Shown here one piece after another: positions 11,047 through 20,056 of a stretch of DNA of 64,000 bases. The position numbers and the translations under genes are program-made. The DNA lies in NCBI RefSeq assembly GCF_002024165.1, contig NZ_MWQN01000001.1, forward strand, positions 6,634,001-6,698,000, in the 5' to 3' direction. The notes below the pieces were generated by a model. The model ran no database searches, was not told the DNA's origin, and was given only the letters and a program-made list of their open reading frames with translations. Origin of the DNA: Embleya scabrispora (GTDB lineage Bacteria; Actinomycetota; Actinomycetes; Streptomycetales; Streptomycetaceae). Position 1 is the first letter of the stretch; each line of letters begins with the position of its first letter.

Positions 11047-13182
11047 ATGTTCGCGGCCCTGGGCGGATTTGTCGTACGCAGGCCCTGGTGGGTCATCCTG
11101 GCCTGGGTCATCGCCGCCGGTGTGGTGATCGGCCTGGCGCCGAAGCTGACCTCCTCCACCGACGAGAAGAGCTTCCTCCCCTCGTCCTACGAGTCGGTCC
11201 GCGCGTCCGATCTGCGCGAGCGGGCGTTCCCGCAGCAGGAGAACGTGGGCGCGGTGATCGTCTTCCAGCGGGCCGACGGCAATCCGCTGACCCCGGCGGA
11301 CAGCGCCGCGGTGGCCCGGGTCGCCACGGCGGTGGAGGCGCGGAAGATCAAGGACGTGCTGGGGGTCACGCCCGGTCAGGTCTCCCCGAACGGGCTGGTG
11401 CAGACCGCGATGGTGGCCATGCCGGAGGTCAAGGACCCCAACGACGAGACCCCGCAGGACGCGGTCGAGACGATGCGCAAGGAGGTCAAGGCGCAGATCG
11501 CCGGGACCGACCTGACCGCCGGGATCACCGGCTCCGCCGCCCAGGCGCTGGACGAACGGGACTCGTCCGAGACCGCCGGCACCCTGGTCGCGGTGGGCAC
11601 GATCGTGATCATCGTGCTGTTGTTGCTGATCATCTTCCGCAGCCCGATCATCGCGCTGCTTCCGGTGGTGATCATCGGATTGATCTCGCCGATGGCCACC
11701 GGGCTGATCGCGTCGGCCAACAAGGTCTTCGACATGAAGGCCGACAGCTCGATCGAACAGCTGCTCACCGTGGTGCTGTTCGGCGTCGGCACCGACTACG
11801 TGCTGTTCCTGCTGTTCCGCTATCGCGAGGTGCTGCGCGAGGGGGTCGATCCGAAGAACGGCATGGTGCGCGCGGTCTCCCGGGTGGGCGAGGCGATCGC
11901 CTCCGCCGCGGCGGCGGTGATCGTCGCGTTCGCCGCGCTGACCCTGTCCACCCTGGGGATGTTGCGCTCGATGGGGCCGGCCCTGGCGATCGCGGTGTTC
12001 GTGACGTTGCTGGCCGGTCTGACGCTGGTGCCGGCCGTGGTCTCGCTGCTCGGTACGCGCGTGTTCTGGCCGTCCAAGTCCTGGCGGGCGGCCCCGCACG
12101 GCACCGGCTTCGCCCGACTCGGGCGCGGCATCGGCCGGCGGCCGGTGGTGTTCGCGGTGGCGTCCGCGCTGGTGATGGGGGTGCTCGCGATCGGCGCGCT
12201 GGGCTACAAGGCCAACTTCGACCTCGCCGGCTCCTCGCTGCCGTCGAACAAGGAGTCGGTCAAGGCGATGAAGAACCTGGAGAAGGGCTTCCCGCCGGGG
12301 ACCACCGACCCCACCGAGGTCTACCTCGAGTCCACCGCCGGCCGGCCGCTCACTCCGCAGGAGCGGGCCGCGTTCGAGGCGGAGCTGCGCGGGGTCGAGG
12401 GGGTCGGCTCGGTGGCCGAGCCGGTGCTCACCCCCGACCTGGCGACCGCGTTCTACTCGGTGGTGCTGTCCGACTCGCCGGCCACCGACACGGCGCTGTC
12501 CACCGTGAAGAACCGGCTGCGGCCGGCCATGCACCGGGCCGCGCCGGACGGCACCCGGGCGCTGGTGGGCGGGATCACCGCGGTCTACGTGGACATCAAC
12601 CGCGCGGTGGACCGGGACTACTCGGTGGTCTTCCCGGTCGCGGCGGTGTGCATCATGATCATCCTGGGACTGCTGCTGCGCAGCCTGGTCGCGCCGTGGT
12701 ACCTGATGGCCTCGGTGGCGCTCGGGTTCGGCGCCACCCTCGGGGCGACCTCGGTGTTGTTCCAAAAGATCGGGGACCAGCCCGGGCTGATGTTCATGCT
12801 GCCGGTGATCATGTATCTGTTCGTGGTCGCGCTGGGCACCGACTACAACATCCTGATGGTGTCCCGACTGCGCGAGGAGGCCCGCGAGGGGCACGACCCG
12901 CACGACGCGGCGGCCGTGGCGGTCAAGCACTCCGGGCCCACCATCGCCGCCGCCGGCGTGATCCTGGCGGGCACCTTCGCCACGCTGATGCTGGCGGGCA
13001 ACTCGACGCTGTCCCAGATGGGCTTCGCGCTCTCCAGCGGGATCGCGATCGCGGCCTTCATCATGGCGTTGATCTTCACGCCGAGCCTGACCGCGCTGAT
13101 CGGCCACACGGCGTGGTGGCCGGGGCACGGGGACACCAAGCCGGCGGGGGAGAAGGAGCGGGCGGGCACACCGGTGAGCTGA
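11047..13182 (+). CDS. MMPL/RND-family transporter
   Basis: A 711-residue membrane protein with two MMPL repeats. Each has one helix, a large extracytoplasmic loop and five helices. The start region MFAALGGFVVRRPWWVILAW and the GTDYVLFLLFRYRE and GTDYNILMVSRLREE motifs are the family's proton-relay helices, with Asp-Tyr in both. Such proteins export lipids, glycolipids or secondary metabolites by proton motive force. The ATG at 11047 has GGAAGCGAGG upstream. No regulator is adjacent, and it converges on the histidine kinase gene across a strong hairpin. The substrate cannot be inferred. Confidence 0.92.
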   Translation: MFAALGGFVVRRPWWVILAWVIAAGVVIGLAPKLTSSTDEKSFLPSSYESVRASDLRERAFPQQENVGAVIVFQRADGNPLTPADSAAVARVATAVEARKIKDVLGVTPGQVSPNGLVQTAMVAMPEVKDPNDETPQDAVETMRKEVKAQIAGTDLTAGITGSAAQALDERDSSETAGTLVAVGTIVIIVLLLLIIFRSPIIALLPVVIIGLISPMATGLIASANKVFDMKADSSIEQLLTVVLFGVGTDYVLFLLFRYREVLREGVDPKNGMVRAVSRVGEAIASAAAAVIVAFAALTLSTLGMLRSMGPALAIAVFVTLLAGLTLVPAVVSLLGTRVFWPSKSWRAAPHGTGFARLGRGIGRRPVVFAVASALVMGVLAIGALGYKANFDLAGSSLPSNKESVKAMKNLEKGFPPGTTDPTEVYLESTAGRPLTPQERAAFEAELRGVEGVGSVAEPVLTPDLATAFYSVVLSDSPATDTALSTVKNRLRPAMHRAAPDGTRALVGGITAVYVDINRAVDRDYSVVFPVAAVCIMIILGLLLRSLVAPWYLMASVALGFGATLGATSVLFQKIGDQPGLMFMLPVIMYLFVVALGTDYNILMVSRLREEAREGHDPHDAAAVAVKHSGPTIAAAGVILAGTFATLMLAGNSTLSQMGFALSSGIAIAAFIMALIFTPSLTALIGHTAWWPGHGDTKPAGEKERAGTPVS

Positions 13183-13204
13183 GGGGCGAGGTGGGCGGGG
13201 CGGT

Positions 13205-13231
13205 CGGGAGCGGGCGGCCCGCCCGCTCCCG
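13205..13231. terminator. Bidirectional hairpin terminator
   Basis: CGGGAGCGGGCG and CGCCCGCTCCCG are perfect 12-bp arms around a GCC loop. It lies between the convergent MMPL and histidine kinase genes, 22 bases after one stop and 3 bases from the other. Confidence 0.75.
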
Positions 13232-13233
13232 GG

Positions 13234-14694
13234 TCAGGGCAGCAGCACCCGGAACGCCGCGCCCTCGCCGGGGGCCGTGCGTACCTCCACCCGGCCGCCG
13301 TGTGCGTTGACCAGGGCGGCGACGATGGCCAGGCCGAGGCCGGAACCGCCGCCGGCGGCGCGGCTGCGCGAGGAGTCGACCCGGTAGAAACGCTCGAACA
13401 CGCGCTGGGCGTGGGCCGGGGTCAGGCCGGGGCCGGCGTCGGCGACCTCCAGGGCCGCGCACCGCTTTGGCGGCCCGGCCCGGCCCACCGCGATCCGGAT
13501 CGTGGTTCCGGCCGGGGTGTGGGTCAGCGCGTTGGAGACCAGATTGGCCACCACCTGGCGCAGCCGGGACTCGTCGCCCAACACCGTCACCGGATGCGCC
13601 GGGCCGCCGTCCAGGCCGGTCAGCGTCACCGCGCGGTCCGGGGCCAGGGTCTTGATGTCGTGCACCGCGTCGGCGGCCAGGATGCGCAGGTCCACCGGCT
13701 CGTTGCACAGCGGCCGCTGCTCGTCCAGGCGGGCCAGTTGCAGCAGGTCCTCGACCAGGCCGCCCATCCGGATCGCCTCGTCCTCGATGCGCCGCATCGT
13801 GCGGGCCACCTCGGCCGGATCGGTGAGCGCGCCCATCCGGTACAACTCGGCGAAGCCGCGCACGCTGGCCAGCGGGGTGCGCAGCTCGTGCCCGGCGTCG
13901 GCGACGAACCGGCGCATCCGGGTCTCCGACTCGGCGCGGGCCGCGAACGCGGTCTCGATCTGCGCCAGCATGCCGTTGATCGACGTGGACAACCGGCCGA
14001 TCTCGGTGCCGGGCGCGGGCACCGGGACCCGGTGGGACAGGTCGCCCGCCGCGATCGCCGCCGCCGTCTCCTCGATCCGGCGCAGCGGACGCAGCCCGCC
14101 GCGCAGCGCGAACCAGCCGGCCGCGGCCAGCACGGTCAGGCAGGTCAGGCCGATCAGCAGACACACCGTGCGCATCCGGTCGACCGCCGCCCGGACGTCG
14201 TTCAGCGGCTGGGCCAGCACCACGCTGCCCTCGCCGCCGGCGGTCGGCACCGCGAGCACCCGCCAGCGGGTGTCGCCGGACACCGAGTCGGTCTCGAACG
14301 GATGCCGGTCCAGCGCCGCCACGGTGAGCGCGTCCAGGCGGGGCAGCCGCGGGCCCAACTCCTCCTCGGCGCCCGGCGAGCGCACCCGCTGGCGGGTGGT
14401 GCCGTCGGGGTTCAGGTACTCGGCCACGATCCGGCTCGGCAACACGCCGAACGCCCGCCCGCGACCGCCGGGTGGCGGCCCGTTGCCGCGCGGCTCGCCG
14501 GGGGGCTCGGGCGGGCGGTACGCCATCCCCCGCGCCGCCTGGCCCAGTTGCCGGTCCACCTGGTCGGTGAGGTAGCCGCGCAGCGAGCCCACCACGACCG
14601 TCTGGCTGACCAGCAGGGCGACGGCGACCAGCGTCATCGTGATGATCAGTACGCGGATGCGCAGCGATGATCGGCTCGGGTGCGGGAGGCGCAT
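13234..14694 (-). CDS. Two-component sensor histidine kinase (HAMP-HisKA-HATPase)
   Basis: A 486-residue envelope sensor with two membrane helices (about 14-36 and 184-205) and an extracytoplasmic domain of about 145 residues containing a Pro/Gly-rich stretch. A HAMP domain follows (RRIEETAAAIAAGDLSHRVP), then the HisKA box FVADAGHELRTPLASVRGF. N, G1 and G2 boxes are LVSNALTHT, DAGPGLT and GSGLGLAIV. It follows the response regulator by 10 bases and is the last gene of an operon with an ABC exporter, so it probably senses envelope or antibiotic stress relevant to that exporter. Confidence 0.93.
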   Translation of the reverse strand: MRLPHPSRSSLRIRVLIITMTLVAVALLVSQTVVVGSLRGYLTDQVDRQLGQAARGMAYRPPEPPGEPRGNGPPPGGRGRAFGVLPSRIVAEYLNPDGTTRQRVRSPGAEEELGPRLPRLDALTVAALDRHPFETDSVSGDTRWRVLAVPTAGGEGSVVLAQPLNDVRAAVDRMRTVCLLIGLTCLTVLAAAGWFALRGGLRPLRRIEETAAAIAAGDLSHRVPVPAPGTEIGRLSTSINGMLAQIETAFAARAESETRMRRFVADAGHELRTPLASVRGFAELYRMGALTDPAEVARTMRRIEDEAIRMGGLVEDLLQLARLDEQRPLCNEPVDLRILAADAVHDIKTLAPDRAVTLTGLDGGPAHPVTVLGDESRLRQVVANLVSNALTHTPAGTTIRIAVGRAGPPKRCAALEVADAGPGLTPAHAQRVFERFYRVDSSRSRAAGGGSGLGLAIVAALVNAHGGRVEVRTAPGEGAAFRVLLP

Positions 14695-14704
14695 CCCGGC
14701 GCCG

Positions 14705-15433
14705 TCAGGCCGACGGCTGCGGGCGCCGCAGCACGTATCCGACCCCGCGCACGGTGTGGATCAACTTGCCGCCGTCGACGTCGAGTTCGATCTTGCGGCG
14801 CAGGTAGCTGATGTACGACTCGACGATGCTCAGATCGCCGCCGAAGTCGTACTGCCAGACGTGGTCCAGGATCTGCGTCTTGGACACCACCCGGCCGGTG
14901 TTGAGCATCAGGTAGCGCAGCAGTTTGAACTCGGTGGGCGACAGCGACACCGGTCGTTTGCCGCGCAGCACCTCGTGACCGTCGGGGTCGAGTTCGAGAT
15001 CGGCGACCACGATCCGGTTGGAGGAGGTCGGCGGTTCCTCGCCGCCGTGCACCCGGCGCAGCACCGCGTGGATCCGGGCGATCAACTCCTCGAGGCTGAA
15101 CGGCTTGGTGACGTAGTCGTCCCCGCCCAGGGTCAATCCGGTGATCTTGTCCTTCGTGGTGTCCTTCGCGGTCAGGAACAACACCGGCAACCGGGTGCCG
15201 TCCGCGCGCAGTCGGCGGACCACCTCGAAGCCGTCCAGGTCGGGGAGCATCACGTCGAGCACGACCAGGTCCGGCCGACACCGCGCGACGGCGGCCAGCG
15301 CGTCGGCGCCGTCGGCCGCCGAGTCGACCTCGAATCCGGCGAAGCGCAGACTGGCGGAGAGCAGTTCGCGGATGTTGGGCTCGTCGTCGACCACGAGCAG
15401 GCGGGTACGGGCGCCCTCGGCGGGCGTGGCCAC
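14705..15433 (-). CDS. OmpR/PhoB-family response regulator
   Basis: A 242-residue regulator. The receiver domain (residues about 11-125) has the acidic pair Asp16-Asp17, phosphoacceptor Asp60 in VVLDVMLPD, Thr in LTAKD and Lys in TKPF. The winged-helix domain (about 140-235) ends in VRGVGYVLR. The GTG start is directly adjacent to the TAG of the preceding gene, so it is translationally linked to the exporter genes. It resembles MprA/TcrA-type regulators. Likely targets are its own operon and the divergent lipoprotein gene. Confidence 0.93.
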   Translation of the reverse strand: MATPAEGARTRLLVVDDEPNIRELLSASLRFAGFEVDSAADGADALAAVARCRPDLVVLDVMLPDLDGFEVVRRLRADGTRLPVLFLTAKDTTKDKITGLTLGGDDYVTKPFSLEELIARIHAVLRRVHGGEEPPTSSNRIVVADLELDPDGHEVLRGKRPVSLSPTEFKLLRYLMLNTGRVVSKTQILDHVWQYDFGGDLSIVESYISYLRRKIELDVDGGKLIHTVRGVGYVLRRPQPSA

Positions 15434-16213
15434 CTAGCCCGCCCCGCCGGTCGCGCCGCCGGCGCCGCCCGCCGTGCCCGGGTTGCCGGTCGTGCCCGCG
15501 CCGCCGCGGCCGACGGGAGCGGTGCCCTGGGCGACGGAGGTCGCGGTCACCGCGCCGTCGGCGCCGGTCGCGCCGCGCACCACGACGGTGTCGCCCGGCT
15601 TCAGGTCGACGGTGCGCCCGTCACGGGTCACCTGGATCTTCGTTCCGGCGTCGGTCTTCACCTTCACGATGTTGCCGGCCGAATCTGAGACGTAGATGAA
15701 AGAGTCGTCCACGACCTTGACCGTCCCGGTGGTCAGGTCCGAGCCGGAGCCCGCGCCCGCGCCGGATGTGGCGCCGCCGGGCGCGGCGGCCGCGCGGCCG
15801 CCGCCCGGCTGGGAGCCGCCGGCGGTGCGGGCGGTGAACGGGTTCGCGCCCTGCTGCGCCGCGCCCTGCCCGGTGCCGCCGCCGGCATGGTCCTTCTGTA
15901 CCTCGACGCCGGCGAGGAAGCCCGCGGACAGGAGCACGCCCGCGCCCAGGGCCAGGGTCAGCGCGGGCAGTCGGCGGCGGGGCGGGGCGGCCAACTCGTC
16001 GGCGACGTCGCGGGCGGCGGGCGGTCGGGCGAGGATGTCCTCCGGCGACTCGTCCGGCGTGGCACCGGCGGCCGGTTCGGTGCGGAAACCGCCGACGAAG
16101 CCGGTCGGCTCGGGCGCGGTGGGCCGGGGCGCGTCAAAGTCGGGCGCCGGCTCGCCCGGGACGGGGTCGAGGGGGCGGGTGTCGTGCGGGTCGAGGCCGG
16201 GCTGCGGCGTCAT
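15434..16213 (-). CDS. Single-pass membrane protein with extracytoplasmic DUF5666-like domain
   Basis: A 259-residue protein of unknown function. Residues 1-90 are Pro/Asp/Glu-rich and presumably cytosolic. One membrane helix follows (LPALTLALGAGVLLSAGFLAG). The outer part has a Gly/Ala-rich linker, then a small beta domain (TGTVKVVDDSFIYVSDSAGN through DTVVVRGATGADGAVTA) that resembles DUF5666-type repeats, and a Gly-rich tail. GGAGGAG lies 9 bases upstream of the ATG. It sits between the exporter permease (39-base gap) and the response regulator (no gap), which suggests an accessory or sensing role for the exporter. Confidence 0.75.
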   Translation of the reverse strand: MTPQPGLDPHDTRPLDPVPGEPAPDFDAPRPTAPEPTGFVGGFRTEPAAGATPDESPEDILARPPAARDVADELAAPPRRRLPALTLALGAGVLLSAGFLAGVEVQKDHAGGGTGQGAAQQGANPFTARTAGGSQPGGGRAAAAPGGATSGAGAGSGSDLTTGTVKVVDDSFIYVSDSAGNIVKVKTDAGTKIQVTRDGRTVDLKPGDTVVVRGATGADGAVTATSVAQGTAPVGRGGAGTTGNPGTAGGAGGATGGAG

Positions 16214-16252
16214 GGTCGGGATTCTCCTCCGGAACGGCGGTGGGTGGTCGGG

Positions 16253-17473
16253 CTATTCGTGCCGCAGTGCTTCGATCGGCCGCAGCGCGGCGGCGCGCGC
16301 GGCCGGGTAGCCGCCGAAGAACAGGCCGATGGCGACCGATACGGCGAACGAGCCGACCACCGAACTCGGAACCACGACGGGCGTGATCCCGACCACCTCG
16401 AAGCGCGCCGCGAACAACCCCGCGGCCACCCCCAGTCCGCCGCCGACCACCGACAACAGCGTGGACTCGGCGAGGAATTGGCCCAGGATCGCCCCGCGCG
16501 GCGCGCCGATCGCCTTGCGGATGCCGATTTCGCGGGTGCGTTCGGCGACCGTCACCAGCATGATGTTGGTGATGCCGATCCCGCCGACCAGGAGCGAGAT
16601 CGCGGCCACCGCGGCGAGCAGCACGGTGAAGGTCTTGTTGGTCTCGTCGTTGGCGCTCAGCAGCGACTGCTGGTTGGTGATCCGGAAGTCGCTCTGCGCC
16701 GCATCGGCGATCCGGTGTCGGTTGTTCAGGATCGAGGTGACCTCGTCCTGGGCGAGCGCGGTGTCGTCGGAGGAGGTGGCCTGTACGGCGATCGCGGACA
16801 ACGAACCGTAGCCGGTCAGGCTGTCGCGCATGGTGGTCACCGGGAGCACGATGGTGTCGTCGGAGTCCGCCGCGCCGTTGCCGCCCTTGGTGCGCAGGAC
16901 GCCCGCGACGCGGAACGGCACGCCGCCGACCAGGATTTCCTTGTCGATCGGGTTCTCCGTGCCGAACACGTTCTCCACCGTGGTGCTGCCGAGGATCGCC
17001 ACCCTGCGCCGGGAGTTCACGTCGTCGGTGCCGAACAGCGCGCCCTGGCCCAGGTCGTGGTTGGTGGTGGCGAACCAGTCCGGCGTGGTGCCGACGATCT
17101 GGGACACGGTGACCGACTGGCCGGCGTAGGTGACGCTCTGGGACGTGGTCTGCACGGGGGCGGCCGACTTCACGTGCGGGGCCAGGGTCTTGTCGACCAG
17201 GGCCTGTGCGTCGTCGGGGGTGAGGTCCTTGAGCGTGCCGCCCTGTCCGGCGGCGCCGAATCGGCCGCCGCCCGCGGTGTGCGAGACGGTGAGCAGGTTG
17301 GTGCCGAGGCGCTGGATGGAGGCCTGTACCGACTTGGACGAGCCGTTTCCGACGGCCACCAGCAGGATCACCGCGCCGACCCCGATCAGTACGCCGAGCA
17401 TGGTCAGCGCGGTCCGGATCTTGTTCGCGGCCAGGCCCAGGACGGCGAACCGAAGCACTTCGACGGGGTTCAC
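16253..17473 (-). CDS. MacB/FtsX-family ABC transporter permease
   Basis: A 406-residue permease with the MacB_PCD periplasmic domain between helix 1 (about 20-45) and helices 2-4. The family C-terminal signature is visible: GGIGITNIMLVTVAERTREI, GIRKAIGAPRGAILGQF and the final YPAARAAALRPIEALRHE. The GTG start overlaps the ATPase stop (GTGA). Together with the adaptor and ATPase genes it forms a MacAB-type mechanotransmission exporter. No outer-membrane partner is expected in a Gram-positive host. Confidence 0.93.
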   Translation of the reverse strand: MNPVEVLRFAVLGLAANKIRTALTMLGVLIGVGAVILLVAVGNGSSKSVQASIQRLGTNLLTVSHTAGGGRFGAAGQGGTLKDLTPDDAQALVDKTLAPHVKSAAPVQTTSQSVTYAGQSVTVSQIVGTTPDWFATTNHDLGQGALFGTDDVNSRRRVAILGSTTVENVFGTENPIDKEILVGGVPFRVAGVLRTKGGNGAADSDDTIVLPVTTMRDSLTGYGSLSAIAVQATSSDDTALAQDEVTSILNNRHRIADAAQSDFRITNQQSLLSANDETNKTFTVLLAAVAAISLLVGGIGITNIMLVTVAERTREIGIRKAIGAPRGAILGQFLAESTLLSVVGGGLGVAAGLFAARFEVVGITPVVVPSSVVGSFAVSVAIGLFFGGYPAARAAALRPIEALRHE

Positions 17474-18246
17474 CGACGCGGCCCTTCCACGAGCGGGCCG
17501 GCCGCGACGGGTTCGGGGACGGTCGGCGCGGATGCGGGGGACCGCCGGCGGTCGGACACCACGAGGCCGTCGACCAGGCGCAGGACCCGTTCGGCGCGGG
17601 CGGCGACCTCGTCCTCGTGGGTGATGATCACGATCGTGCGGCCGGCCTCGTGCAGCCGGTCCAGGATGCCCAGCACCTCGCGGGTGCTGTGGCTGTCCAG
17701 GTTGCCGGTGGGCTCGTCGGCGAGCAGCAGGGCCGGGGCGGTGACCAGGGCCCGGGCCAGCGCGACCCGTTGCTGCTGGCCGCCGGAGAGTTCGTTGGGC
17801 GCGTGGTCGGCGCGGTCGGACAGGCCGACCAGATCGAGCGCGGCGCGGGCGCGGCGGCGGCGTTCCCGGGCGCGCACCCCCGCGTAGGAGAGCGGGAGTT
17901 CGACCTGGGCGAGTGCGGTGGTGCGCGGGATCAGGTTGAACGACTGGAAGACGAAGCCGATGCGGCGGTTGCGCACCAGGGCGAGTTGGTGCTCGTCGAG
18001 CCGGCCGACGTCGAGGCCGTCGAGGAGGTAGCGGCCCGAGGACGGGATGTCCAGGCAGCCCAGGACGTTCATGAGGGTGGATTTGCCCGAGCCCGAACTG
18101 CCCATGACGGCCACGTATTCGCCGACCTCGATGGTCAGGTCGACGCCGCGCAGCGCCTGTACGGCGGCGGGGCCGCGGCCGTACGACTTGGTCACCGCGC
18201 GGACGTCGATCACCGGCGCGGGGCGGCCCGCGTGCGGCCCGCTCAT
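17470..18246 (-). CDS. MacB/LolD-type ABC transporter ATP-binding protein
   Basis: A 258-residue ATPase. The Walker A is GSSGSGKST, the Q-loop is FQSFNLIPR, the signature is LSGGQQQRVALARAL, Walker B is LLLADEPTGNLD and the switch His is in IITHEDEVAA. It overlaps its neighbours on both sides by 4 bases (ATGA with the adaptor gene, GTGA with the permease). It energises the adjacent FtsX-type permease. Confidence 0.95.
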   Translation of the reverse strand: MSGPHAGRPAPVIDVRAVTKSYGRGPAAVQALRGVDLTIEVGEYVAVMGSSGSGKSTLMNVLGCLDIPSSGRYLLDGLDVGRLDEHQLALVRNRRIGFVFQSFNLIPRTTALAQVELPLSYAGVRARERRRRARAALDLVGLSDRADHAPNELSGGQQQRVALARALVTAPALLLADEPTGNLDSHSTREVLGILDRLHEAGRTIVIITHEDEVAARAERVLRLVDGLVVSDRRRSPASAPTVPEPVAAGPLVEGPRR

Positions 18247-19787
18247 CGTGAGCCGCCGCGCGGGAAGCCGCCACCGGTCGCGCCGCCGTTGCCGGCGCTG
18301 CCGCCGGGGAAGACCGCGCCGCCGCCCGGGATTCCGCCGCCACCGGTGCCGCCGCGGGTGGATGAGCCGGAGCGGCCCGACGTGGAGCCGGTGCCGCTGC
18401 CGGCGGCGACGGTGCCGATCACGATCTCGTCGCCCTCGGCCAGGCCGGAAAGGATCTGCGTGGTCTGGTCGCCCACCACGCCGAGGGTCACCGTGCGGCG
18501 CTGTTCGACGCCGTCGACGAGGACGCGTACGGAGGCGCCGGCGCCGGCGCCGCTCGTGCCGCCGCCGGTCACGGCCGCCGAGGGCACCTGGAGCGCGTTG
18601 TCCGCCTGGGCGACGACCACCGAGATGTTCGCGGTCTGACCGGTGCGCAGCGTGGACACGTCGCCCTGGAGTGCGATGGTGGCGCCGTACTTGACCGAAC
18701 CGGCCGATCCGCCGCTGTCCGGGAGCGGATTGACGCTCACCACCTTGGCGTTCAGCCGGATCGCGGAGTTCACGTTGAGGGTGACCGTGGCCGGCTGTCC
18801 CGCCTTCACCTTGGCCGCGTCGGCCTCCGAGAAGGACACCCGGCTCTCCATGCCGGTCGGATTCGCGAGCACCACGAACCCGCTCGCCGTGCTGTTCGAG
18901 GTCGCGGCCGAGCCGCCCTGGCCGCCGCCGGAACCGCCCGAGCCGGTGGTATTGCCGGTACCGCCCGAGCCGCCGGCGGTCACGCTGTCGCCGACCTTGC
19001 CCGACACCGAGGCCACCACGCCGTCGGAGGGGGCGATCAGCGTGCAGCCGTCCAGGGCCCGTTGTGCGTCGGCGACCTTGTTGTTCGCCGCGACCAGGGC
19101 CGATTCGGCCTGGGTGACCGCCGCGGCGTCCACCGTCGTGCTCGGCGACGGGGTGGCCGTCGCGGTTTTGGTGACGGTGACGGTGACGGTCGGGTGCGGC
19201 TGGGCGACAGGGGTGGACGCGGACCCGGGCGGCGCCGTCGTGGGCGTGGCGGCGGGCACATCGCGGGAGCCGGTGGCGCCGGTGCCGCCGCGTACGGCCG
19301 TGTCCTCGATGCCGGAATTCTGGTTGCCACTGCCCTGGTTGCCGCCGCCACCGCCGTTGCTGCCGCCTCCGTTGCCGCCCCCGCCCTGCTGGACCGGGGT
19401 GCCCGCGCGGGCCTTGGTCAGATTCGCCTGGGCCACGGTCACGGCCGACTTCGCCGCGTCCAGCGCCTCCTGGGCCTGGGCCGGATCGATCCGGGCCAAT
19501 ACCTGGCCGGCGGTGACCCGGTCGCCCACCTTGACCGCGACCGCGGTGACCTTGCCCGCGGCGGAAAAGGCCACCCCCGTATCGGAGGGCGAACTCAACG
19601 ACCCGGACGCGGACACCGTGGCCATCACCGTGCCCTTGGTGACCTTGCCGGTACGCACCCGGCCGGCGCGCGTCGATCCGCCCCCGTCGTCCACCGCCGC
19701 GTAGGCGAAGCCGGCGCCGGTGACCAACGCGGCGGCCAGGGTCAGGTTGAGCAGGACCGACTTGCGTCGTAGTCGTACACGCCTCAT
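18243..19787 (-). CDS. MacA/HlyD-type periplasmic adaptor protein
   Basis: A 514-residue adaptor, anchored by an N-terminal helix (SVLLNLTLAAALVTGAGFAYA). It has a split lipoyl/barrel-sandwich domain (GKVTAVAVKVGDRVTAGQVL and DGVVASVSGKVGDSVTAG), a short coiled-coil segment (DAAKSAVTVAQANLTKARA, later TQAESALVAANNKVADAQ) and a beta-barrel region. Between the hairpin arms is a long Gly/Asn/Ser low-complexity insert. The C-terminus is also Gly-rich. The ATG at 19787 begins a normal positively charged signal anchor. It is the first gene of the six-gene operon. Confidence 0.9.
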   Translation of the reverse strand: MRRVRLRRKSVLLNLTLAAALVTGAGFAYAAVDDGGGSTRAGRVRTGKVTKGTVMATVSASGSLSSPSDTGVAFSAAGKVTAVAVKVGDRVTAGQVLARIDPAQAQEALDAAKSAVTVAQANLTKARAGTPVQQGGGGNGGGSNGGGGGNQGSGNQNSGIEDTAVRGGTGATGSRDVPAATPTTAPPGSASTPVAQPHPTVTVTVTKTATATPSPSTTVDAAAVTQAESALVAANNKVADAQRALDGCTLIAPSDGVVASVSGKVGDSVTAGGSGGTGNTTGSGGSGGGQGGSAATSNSTASGFVVLANPTGMESRVSFSEADAAKVKAGQPATVTLNVNSAIRLNAKVVSVNPLPDSGGSAGSVKYGATIALQGDVSTLRTGQTANISVVVAQADNALQVPSAAVTGGGTSGAGAGASVRVLVDGVEQRRTVTLGVVGDQTTQILSGLAEGDEIVIGTVAAGSGTGSTSGRSGSSTRGGTGGGGIPGGGAVFPGGSAGNGGATGGGFPRGGSR

Positions 19788-20056
19788 GGCGGCCAAGACT
19801 GACCCGGACACGTACCGGAAGGCTGTCGGCGGCCTGGGAGTTGGCCGGCAACGCGACGGCTGATCGAGGCGGCGGACCGAACGTATACCGGATGAAATCC
19901 TGGTCATCGCGACAAGTCGTCCCCCCGATGCGGCCCGGGCTCCCAGCGAACTCCCAGGCGGCGCGCGGCCAACCACCATCCCGCCGTGCTTGAGTCCGGG
20001 GCGGATGGGCGGTGCGCCGTCCGGCGGCCGTTCCCGAGTCGCGTGGGAAGGACGTC